Below, piece after piece: positions 16,697 to 22,388 of a DNA stretch of 28,800 bases. The notes beneath the pieces were generated by a model. That model did not search any database and was not told the DNA's origin. It worked only from the letters and a program-made list of their open reading frames with translations. Origin of the DNA: DAXETY01 sp051155755 (GTDB taxonomy: Bacteria; Desulfobacterota; Desulfobacteria; Desulfobacterales; SG8-13). The first letter of the stretch is position 1, and every line of letters starts with the position of its first letter. The translations under genes and the position numbers were made by a program. The stretch lies in NCBI GenBank assembly GCA_051155755.1, contig DAXETY010000075.1, positions 1 through 28,800 on the forward strand. Direction: 5' to 3'.

Positions 16697-17890
16697 ATGA
16701 GTGATACAGAGATACGGCTTCCGTTGGCGGGCATCCGCGTATTGGAGCTGGGGCACACGGTGATGGGCCCCACTTGCGGGCTGGTGCTGGCAGACCTCGG
16801 CGCCGAGGTGTACAAAGTCGAGCGCACCGGAAGGGGAGACGACACCCGCCGACTGAAAGGATTCGGCGCCGGTTTTTTCACCTATTTCAACCGCAACAAA
16901 AAGAGCATCGCCATCGATCTGAAATCCGACCGGGGCCGGGCACTGTTTTTCAAGCTGGTGGCGCACACCGACGTGGTGATCGAAAATTTCGGTCCCGGCA
17001 CCATGGAGCGTCTGGGTATCGGCTACGAGGCCTGCCGCAAGGCCAACCCGCAGCTGATTTACTGCGCGCTGAAAGGCTTCATGCCCGGGCCCTATGAAAG
17101 GCGGCCGGCGCTGGATGAAGTGGTGCAGATGATGGGTGGATTGGCTTACATGACCGGTCCTTCCGGTCGGCCACTGCGGGCCGGGGCTTCGGTCACCGAT
17201 ATCCTGGGCGGCAGCTTCGGGGCCATCGGCATTCTGGCCGCCCTGCAGCAACGGCAGGTGACCGGCAGCGGCAGCCTGGTTCAGGCTTCCTTGTTCGAGT
17301 CGGTGGCCTTCATGTTGGGACAGCACATGGCCGTTGAAGCCATCACCGGCGAGGCACCGCCGCCCATGCCCGAACGCGGCCGGGCCTGGGCGATTTACGA
17401 TCTGTTTGAAACCGCCGACGGCGAGCAGGTGTTTGTGGGCATCACCTCGGATCGGCACTGGAAGCGCTTTTGCCAGGCCTTCAGTTTCGAGGATTGGGCC
17501 GGCGACGAACGACTTTCTTCCAATCAACGACGCATCGAAGCCCGGCAGTGGCTTCTGCCCGAACTCCGCGAACGCCTGCAGCGGATGACCCGGGCCGCCG
17601 TGATGCACACGGCGGAAACGGCCGGAATTCCGTTTGCCCCCGTGGCCCGGCCCCAGGACCTGTTCGAGGATCCGCATTTGACCGCTTCCGACGGGCTGGT
17701 CGAAACCCGTCTGCCCGACGGGCGCACCGGAAAACTGCCCCGGCTGCCGCTGCGCCTGGATGGCCGCGCGCTGGCATTGCGCCGCCATCCGCCCTCCATC
17801 GGCAACGGCACCCGCGAGCTGCTGCACTCCATCGGCCTGGATGATGTCGAAATTGAAAGTCTGCTGGCGGATCAGATCGTCGGGGCGTGA
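16697..17890 (+). CDS. CaiB/BaiF family CoA transferase
   Basis: A 397-aa class III CoA transferase. The N-terminal GIRVLELGHTVMGPTCGLVLADLGAEVYKVE fold is characteristic, and the catalytic aspartate is D168 (ASVTDILGG), close to Asp169 of formyl-CoA transferase. Family members move CoA between carboxylic acids (oxalate, carnitine, mesaconate, aryl acids) or activate an acid for isomerisation; the substrate is unknown. The ATG at 16697 has AAGGAGG six nt upstream. A 198-nt gap separates it from the kinase, so it may end the same operon or form its own unit. A possible 17-codon leader frame (GTG 16647 to TGA 16700, with AAGGAGG at 16629-16635) overlaps its start. It suggests that one step of the pathway uses a CoA thioester. 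Confidence 0.93.
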   Translation: MSDTEIRLPLAGIRVLELGHTVMGPTCGLVLADLGAEVYKVERTGRGDDTRRLKGFGAGFFTYFNRNKKSIAIDLKSDRGRALFFKLVAHTDVVIENFGPGTMERLGIGYEACRKANPQLIYCALKGFMPGPYERRPALDEVVQMMGGLAYMTGPSGRPLRAGASVTDILGGSFGAIGILAALQQRQVTGSGSLVQASLFESVAFMLGQHMAVEAITGEAPPPMPERGRAWAIYDLFETADGEQVFVGITSDRHWKRFCQAFSFEDWAGDERLSSNQRRIEARQWLLPELRERLQRMTRAAVMHTAETAGIPFAPVARPQDLFEDPHLTASDGLVETRLPDGRTGKLPRLPLRLDGRALALRRHPPSIGNGTRELLHSIGLDDVEIESLLADQIVGA

Positions 17891-18246
17891 TGACCGTGGT
17901 CCAAGGCGTCCTTGCGTACAAAACCGGCAACCATCGCGCAACGTCCCCATCGGAATAGCGGGTTCTTTCCAAGAGGAAACCGGAATCGGCACGTCTGGGT
18001 CAATAAATCATTTCATTTCGGAAACTTACAATCAAAACCGCTGCGTCTTTCCCGTCTGCGAACTGGCTGAAGTCCATTTTCGGTCGCGCGATCTCCGATT
18101 CGAATTCCAATGATTTGCAATTTTATATAATGTTATCAAATTGTTGTATGATGGGCACGAGGGTTGCACCGCAGTCATCACCGGCCGTTTTCCGGGAGGC
18201 GGACTGCGGCCGGTTCGGTGCGCTCATTTCTGAAAGGAAGATACCC
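17891..18246 (+). other. 356-nt noncoding gap
   Basis: No gene is supported here. The last 130 nt are AT-rich and contain -10-like hexamers TATAAT (18126-18131) and TATGAT (18147-18152), but neither has a recognisable -35 box at the right spacing. The promoter of the small acidic protein probably lies here. I saw no convincing terminator for the upstream operon. Confidence 0.35.
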
Positions 18247-18567
18247 ATGGCCAAAGGAAAGACCGGCGGCAGGCAAATTACCGTGACCGGCTTTGTTGAA
18301 GAATATGAGGATGACGAGGGCAATTACGGACTGCTGCTCGACGCTTCCAGCGAGGATTACATCATCGAGATCGACAAAGTCGGCAAGCAGCTGCGGAAAC
18401 TGGTTGGAGAAGAGGTGGAGGTTACCGGCATCGTGATTAAAGACCATGACGACTTCAAACATCTTCAGGTGGAACAGTTCGAGTTGCTGGAATCGGATGA
18501 TGATTACGAGGACCGTTATGATGTCGATGACGAGGGCCGGGTGGATTACGATTCGGACGACGATTAA
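18247..18567 (+). CDS. Small acidic-tailed protein of unknown function, OB-fold-like
   Basis: A 106-aa protein. Residues about 9-80 read as short alternating beta strands (ITVTGFVEEYE, YGLLLDASSEDYIIEID, EVEVTGIVIKDHDDFKHLQVEQFELL), a pattern like small OB-fold or nucleic-acid/ligand-binding barrels; this is inference from strand pattern only. The last 25 residues are very rich in Asp and Glu (ending DYDSDDD), as in DNA mimics, chaperone tails or metal-buffering tails. The start has GAAAGGAAG about seven nt upstream; earlier in-frame codons (from 18115) translate into promoter-like sequence. It is isolated, with 250 nt to the next gene. I do not recognise a named family. Confidence 0.7.
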   Translation: MAKGKTGGRQITVTGFVEEYEDDEGNYGLLLDASSEDYIIEIDKVGKQLRKLVGEEVEVTGIVIKDHDDFKHLQVEQFELLESDDDYEDRYDVDDEGRVDYDSDDD

Positions 18568-18773
18568 TTTTTGCCCACGGGATTTTTCCGCCACCTGATC
18601 TAATCAGTGAAAAATGATCGCGGGGCTGCGTTGCGGAATAGTTGTCCGGACGGAGGTCTGGTTCTGCGGCCGGTGGGGTTTTCACAGCAGTTGCATCCCC
18701 GGCGCGGGAGTTTTGTCCACCGAAGGTGATGGTTTGTTCCGGTTCGGTCTTGCGATTCCCCACGGGGCTTGCT

Positions 18774-18790
18774 ACATCCATTGTGGATGT
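18774..18790 (+). repeat. 17-bp inverted repeat before the MetE-like gene
   Basis: ACATCCA-TTG-TGGATGT is a perfect 7-bp inverted repeat with a 3-nt centre, ending 29 nt before the start codon. GTTTG/CAAAC forms another short stem just after it. It may be an operator or an RNA hairpin affecting translation. I looked for cobalamin and SAM riboswitch signatures in 18568-18819 and did not find them. Confidence 0.4.
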
Positions 18791-18819
18791 CGTTTGCGCG
18801 CACAAACCCACGAGAGCCC

Positions 18820-19911
18820 ATGACCGATCGCAATCCCACACCCTTTATGCCGGCCGGCCTGGCCACCGGCATGGGCAGCCTGCCGCATCTCGATGCCCGC
18901 GAGGCCCTGGATGTAATCCTGGCTCACATCCCGGAGATCCCCCACTGGCCGCAGCTGCCACGGCGCAGCGCCCGTGAGCATTTCGTGTTCCAGTTCCTGC
19001 AGCCCCTGGTGGACTGCGGCGTGCTGGTCCGCCGCAACCGGCGCTGGGGATTCGACACGTGTCGAGAGGATCACGCCGATTGCCTGACTCGATTTTATAC
19101 CACCGCCCTGGCGGCCCAAGAAGGCGATGCCGAATCGCTGCATCGATTTTCCCCGACCCCAGAAGCGGCGGCCGGTTTTCATGCCTTCCTGGCCCGGGCG
19201 CAGTCGGCGGGCCTGACCGGGGTCTGCTACGTCAAGGGCCAGATTGCCGGTCCGCTGACCATTGCCCTCGAACTCAAGGATCAAGACGGCATTCCGGCCT
19301 ATTACAACGAAACCCTGCGCGATGTTGTGGTGCGGACGCTGGCCCTGAATGCGCGCAGCCAGGCAGCGGCGCTTTCCGGCATCGGCATCGGCAACGGCAC
19401 CATTGTCTTTGTGGACGATCCGGGCCTCAGCGCCTGCGGCTCCCGGCTGCACCTGTCCATCAGCCGGAAAACGGTTGTCGATGACTTGAATCTCATCTTT
19501 GATGCCATTCGGTCCGAAGGGGCGCTGACCGGGGTTCATTCCTGCGAGGCCATCGACTGGTCGCTGCTGACCGAATCGGCCGTCGACATCATCAGCGTAG
19601 ACGTTTACCGGTATGCCGACTCCTTGATTCCCTATGCCGCCGAACTCCGGAAATTTTTGGCGCGTGGCGGCGTGGCGGCCTGGGGCATCGTGCCGACCCT
19701 GGACGATCCGTTCGCTGAAACCCCGGCATCGCTGCACAACCGCTTGGTCGGAATATGGGAAGCCATTTTTCCGGACGGATTCGACCGGGAAACGCTGATT
19801 CGACAGAGCTTGATCACGCCTGCCTGCGGCACGGGTCTGCTGAGCGAGGCACAAGCGGTGTGGGTTTATGAGCTGACCGCAGCGGTCTCGCGGCGAATCC
19901 GTTCGGCCTGA
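18820..19911 (+). CDS. MetE/UROD-superfamily protein (cobalamin-independent methionine synthase C-terminal-like)
   Basis: A 363-aa TIM-barrel protein related to the catalytic half of MetE and to uroporphyrinogen decarboxylase/methyltransferase proteins. The N-terminus has the GMGSLPHLDAREALDVIL pattern of this group. Likely zinc ligands are H240 and C242 (GVHSCE) and C336 (PACGTG), matching His-x-Cys and the late Cys of MetE; the MetE glutamate ligand is not obvious. The MetE folate-binding N-terminal half is missing, so the methyl donor may be a corrinoid protein or another small molecule. The ATG at 18820 is preferred over a TTG at 18769; the ribosome site is weak. It is convergent with the sigma54 activator. 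Function is probably methyl transfer to a thiol, but this is inference. Confidence 0.78.
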   Translation: MTDRNPTPFMPAGLATGMGSLPHLDAREALDVILAHIPEIPHWPQLPRRSAREHFVFQFLQPLVDCGVLVRRNRRWGFDTCREDHADCLTRFYTTALAAQEGDAESLHRFSPTPEAAAGFHAFLARAQSAGLTGVCYVKGQIAGPLTIALELKDQDGIPAYYNETLRDVVVRTLALNARSQAAALSGIGIGNGTIVFVDDPGLSACGSRLHLSISRKTVVDDLNLIFDAIRSEGALTGVHSCEAIDWSLLTESAVDIISVDVYRYADSLIPYAAELRKFLARGGVAAWGIVPTLDDPFAETPASLHNRLVGIWEAIFPDGFDRETLIRQSLITPACGTGLLSEAQAVWVYELTAAVSRRIRSA

Positions 19912-20009
19912 TGGCCGATTCCCACGCCGCTGCATTCGGCACCGATTTTGCTTTAACCCAGGGCAGGATTCAAACCTGGCAGTACCTCCGAATCCATCCT
20001 TCCTTGTTC

Positions 20010-20045
20010 TTGCCCGAACCGGGTGCGCGCACCCGGTTCGGGCAA
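20010..20045. repeat. Perfect 36-bp palindrome between convergent genes
   Basis: Positions 20010-20027 are the exact reverse complement of 20028-20045, with a central GCGC. As RNA it would form a GC-rich stem of about 16 bp with a 4-nt loop from either strand. It lies between the convergent stops at 19911 and 20179. No T-tract flanks it, so it is not a textbook intrinsic terminator, but it may block read-through in both directions or protect 3' ends. Confidence 0.75.
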
Positions 20046-20178
20046 ACTCAACCGCAAGGCACAATCCTGCTTCTGCCATTTTGGCCCGGGGTCGAAAATG
20101 AAAGCCACCTGCCTTGCAGATGGCTGTTGACTGCGGATCCATAGATTGCCCGGCGACAAGGCCGGTTTCGATTGACGC

Positions 20179-21585
20179 TCAGGCCGGTCTTTGCAGGGGG
20201 ATGTGATATTTTTTCATGTATTTCCAGACGGCCGTGCGGCTGACGTCCAATCGGCGGGCGACCTCGGCCTTGTTCCAATCGCTGTCGTGCAGGACCTCGA
20301 GCAGCTGCTCTTTGCGGATGCTCCGCCGCCGATAAACACCGGGCGCCGAGCGGCCGGCTGCCTGCCTGACCGGCGGCCGGCAGCGCGCTTCGCGCAATTC
20401 CACCGGCAAGTCGTCGGGTTCGATTAACTCCCGATTGCAGACCACGAAGGCATGCTCGATGGCGTTTTCCAGCTCGCGCACGTTGCCCGGCCAATGATAA
20501 TCCATCAGGATGCGCAGCGTGGACTGGGAGACACCCTGGATTTGTTTGGCGGTTTTCCGGTTGTACTTTTCAACGAAATGACCGACCAGCAGCGGAATGT
20601 CGTCCTTTTTGCGCCACAGGGGCGGCAGTTGAATCGGGAACACTTTCAGGCGGTAATACAGATCCTCGCGGAAAGCGCCATCCAGCACCCGGTCGTACAG
20701 GTTGCGGTGGGTGGCGGCGATAATGCGGATATTGATTTTTCGCCGTTTCGATTCTCCCACCCGCTCGACTTCGCGTTCCTGCAGCACCCGCAGCAGTTTG
20801 ACCTGGATGTAAGGGCTCAGCTCGCCGATTTCATCCAGAAACACGGTGCCGCCCTCGGCTTCCTCGAAGCGCCCGGCGCGGTCGCGCATCGCGCCGGTAA
20901 AGGCGCCTTTCACATGACCGAACAGCTCGCTTTCCAGCAGGTTTTCGGAAAGGGCCGAGCAGTTGACGGTGATCAGCGGCCGGCTGGCCCGGTCGCTGTT
21001 GTAATGAATGGCGCCGGCCACCAATTCTTTGCCGGTGCCGCTGTCGCCTTGAATCAACACGGTGGCGTCGCTGGTGGCCGCCGCTTTGATGGCGGTAAAT
21101 ACGTCCTGCATCGCGCGGCTTTTACCGATGATGTTGTCCAGCCGGTGCATTTCCCCCAGGCGCCGGGCCGCCTCCTCGATTTTGCGGCGCGCGCGATTCA
21201 ATTCGGTCATGTCCGTGACGGTCTCCACAACCCCGATGACCTCGTTGTTTTCATTCCGCACGATGCTGGCGTTTTTGATGACCGCCACGGTGTGTCCTTC
21301 TTTATGCTGCAGCACGCATTCTTTGACCTCCGAACCGCCGTGTTCGATGATGCCGCATTTTTTGATTCCGGCCGGGCACTTTTTGCCGAAGCAGCGACTG
21401 AATCGGAGGGTATCGCAGGTTTTTCCCAGCACTTCTTCAGCCCGGTAGCCGCTGATGCGTTCCATGGACGGATTCCAGGATGAAATCCGTCCCTCGGGAT
21501 CCATGGTGAATACTCCGTCGGCCATCGAGTCGATAATTTGATTGACGAATCGGATGTTCCAGATGGCATGGGTTTTTTTCGACAT
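20179..21585 (-). CDS. Sigma54-dependent activator 1 (PAS-AAA-Fis)
   Basis: A 468-aa enhancer-binding regulator. A PAS domain (about 10-130) holds a cysteine cluster (C57, C65, C70, C77, C90). The AAA+ domain (about 150-385) has Walker A GDSGTGKE (180-187), an intact sigma54-contact loop GAFTGA (227-232), Walker B VFLDEIG and WPGNVRELENAIEHAF. A Fis-type helix-turn-helix ends the protein (about 425-460). It should open sigma54 promoters when the PAS domain senses a ligand or redox state. No receiver domain is present. A TTGACA-17-TATAAA promoter and a 16-bp palindrome lie just upstream. It diverges from the thioredoxin/flavoenzyme/DUF1638 genes, its most likely targets; no strong Shine-Dalgarno is seen before the ATG. 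Confidence 0.96.
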   Translation of the reverse strand: MSKKTHAIWNIRFVNQIIDSMADGVFTMDPEGRISSWNPSMERISGYRAEEVLGKTCDTLRFSRCFGKKCPAGIKKCGIIEHGGSEVKECVLQHKEGHTVAVIKNASIVRNENNEVIGVVETVTDMTELNRARRKIEEAARRLGEMHRLDNIIGKSRAMQDVFTAIKAAATSDATVLIQGDSGTGKELVAGAIHYNSDRASRPLITVNCSALSENLLESELFGHVKGAFTGAMRDRAGRFEEAEGGTVFLDEIGELSPYIQVKLLRVLQEREVERVGESKRRKINIRIIAATHRNLYDRVLDGAFREDLYYRLKVFPIQLPPLWRKKDDIPLLVGHFVEKYNRKTAKQIQGVSQSTLRILMDYHWPGNVRELENAIEHAFVVCNRELIEPDDLPVELREARCRPPVRQAAGRSAPGVYRRRSIRKEQLLEVLHDSDWNKAEVARRLDVSRTAVWKYMKKYHIPLQRPA

Positions 21586-21620
21586 CGGTGTATCGCCCGG
21601 TTTGCGGAGATGGGTTCAAA

Positions 21621-21636
21621 AACGTTACGTAACGTT
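21621..21636. promoter_or_regulatory. Perfect 16-bp palindromic operator candidate
   Basis: AACGTTACGTAACGTT equals its own reverse complement. The half-site AACGTTAC also repeats directly at 21621 and 21631, one DNA turn apart. It begins about four nt downstream of the -10 box of the minus-strand promoter, so it covers the inferred transcription start of activator 1, a classic repressor position. Confidence 0.65.
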
Positions 21637-21640
21637 ACCG

Positions 21641-21669
21641 TTTATACGAAGATCGGTCCGTTTTGTCAA
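21641..21669 (-). promoter_or_regulatory. Sigma70 promoter of sigma54 activator 1
   Basis: On the minus strand, TTGACA (complement of 21664-21669), a 17-nt spacer, and TATAAA (complement of 21641-21646). This is a full-consensus -35 box with a near-consensus -10 box at ideal spacing, about 56 nt upstream of the start codon. Confidence 0.75.
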
Positions 21670-21777
21670 TCGCGGTCGTGCGGACCGCCGGACTGCAGGG
21701 CTGCCGCCCAACGCCGGGGAACCGGGGCCGCCTTCTGGAAATACGGGGGCGTCGCGCTCCCGGATCGCGATCGTCTG

Positions 21778-21841
21778 CCGGTTTTCGGTCAACGGACTCC
21801 GCCGCTCGATTTCCGCCGGCCCCTGATTTGACCGAAACCGG
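21778..21841. repeat. Spaced inverted repeat upstream of the thioredoxin/flavoenzyme genes
   Basis: CCGGTTTTCGGTCAA (21778-21792) and TTGACCGAAACCGG (21828-21841) are inverted copies differing by one base (TTTT against AAA), with 35 nt between. They lie about 55-120 nt upstream of the sigma54-like promoter, in the range used by enhancer sites, so they are candidate binding sites for the adjacent activator. Confidence 0.45.
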
Positions 21842-21844
21842 GCG

Positions 21845-21861
21845 TTTCAGACTTTCTGAAA
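21845..21861. promoter_or_regulatory. 17-bp palindrome, candidate activator binding site
   Basis: TTTCAGA-CTT-TCTGAAA is a perfect 7-bp inverted repeat with a 3-nt centre, 33 nt upstream of the sigma54-like -24 element. Size and symmetry fit a site for a Fis-type helix-turn-helix dimer or another regulator of the divergent genes. Confidence 0.45.
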
Positions 21862-21892
21862 ATATCGGCGCAGTTCCGCATGGCAGCGGCAA

Positions 21893-21909
21893 CTGGCATG
21901 GAAGTTGAT
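21893..21909 (+). promoter_or_regulatory. Imperfect sigma54 (-24/-12) promoter candidate
   Basis: CTGGCATGGAAGTTGAT places a -24 TGGCATG and a -12-like TTGAT with the correct 10-nt gap between GG and the -12 dinucleotide. The -12 dinucleotide is GA instead of the conserved GC, so strength is doubtful. The -24 part is identical (CTGGCATG) to that of the stronger promoter at 28523. It points toward the thioredoxin-like gene. Confidence 0.4.
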
Positions 21910-22051
21910 AGGTAACCGTATAGAAGGGATCTGGAAAATCGGGGAAATCCGTTATGCCGGGATTGCTTCTCTGGAAGGCGCCCGAGTTGACTGCCGTCCC
22001 CGCAGCCGCCTTTTACAGCATGCAATGCATGCCACGCAGCGCAACGCGATC

Positions 22052-22372
22052 ATGAAAGCATTTCGTCAGCCGCAATTCGGAAAATTGGAAGCTCGTATCC
22101 AATCGGGGGTCACCCTGGTCGGTTTTGAATCCCCGGTGGTGGATCCCTGCCGGGACCAGAAGCCGATCATCGAAAGGCTGGCCCGACAATTTCAGGGCAC
22201 GGCCCGGGTGATGGATTTCAATGTCGACCAGCATCGGCAACTGGCAAACCGCCTGGGGGTGACCAGCATCCCCACGCTGATCCTGTTTAAAGACGGCAGG
22301 GAACTGCGCCGGTTTGTCGGTTTGCAGTCGGCCGAAGTTCTGGCCGATGCGATTCAGGCCGTTCTGGGCTGA
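22052..22372 (+). CDS. Thioredoxin-fold protein lacking the first active-site cysteine
   Basis: A 106-aa protein of standard thioredoxin length. The fold is clear: VTLVGFESP strand, active-site helix, ARVMDFNVDQ strand, TSIPTLILFKDG with the cis-Pro P74, and FVGLQSAEVLADAI as last helix. The usual WCxPC site reads VVDPC (29-33): only C33 remains and both the Trp and the attacking Cys are lost, so normal disulfide exchange is not expected. It may act as a thiol-binding, scaffold or metal/persulfide-handling protein. The ATG at 22052 matches usual thioredoxin starts; an in-frame ATG at 22025 lies in a 15-bp palindrome (22018-22032). No Shine-Dalgarno is clear. The flavoenzyme gene follows after 16 nt. 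Confidence 0.85.
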   Translation: MKAFRQPQFGKLEARIQSGVTLVGFESPVVDPCRDQKPIIERLARQFQGTARVMDFNVDQHRQLANRLGVTSIPTLILFKDGRELRRFVGLQSAEVLADAIQAVLG

Positions 22373-22388
22373 AACCAAAGGAGGTCCA

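Noticed and set aside
15890..17992. 700-codon open frame on the minus strand across the DUF1537 kinase and CoA transferase
   Set aside because: Both plus-strand genes have full domain motifs; the minus translation is low-complexity and matches no family. It is an antisense shadow in GC-rich DNA.
18568..18819. Cobalamin or SAM riboswitch upstream of the MetE-like gene
   Set aside because: No B12 box or other conserved riboswitch core was seen; only two short hairpins.
21763..21772. GATCGCGATC palindrome
   Set aside because: A 10-bp palindrome of common GC-rich words is expected by chance; no second copy or placement supports a function.
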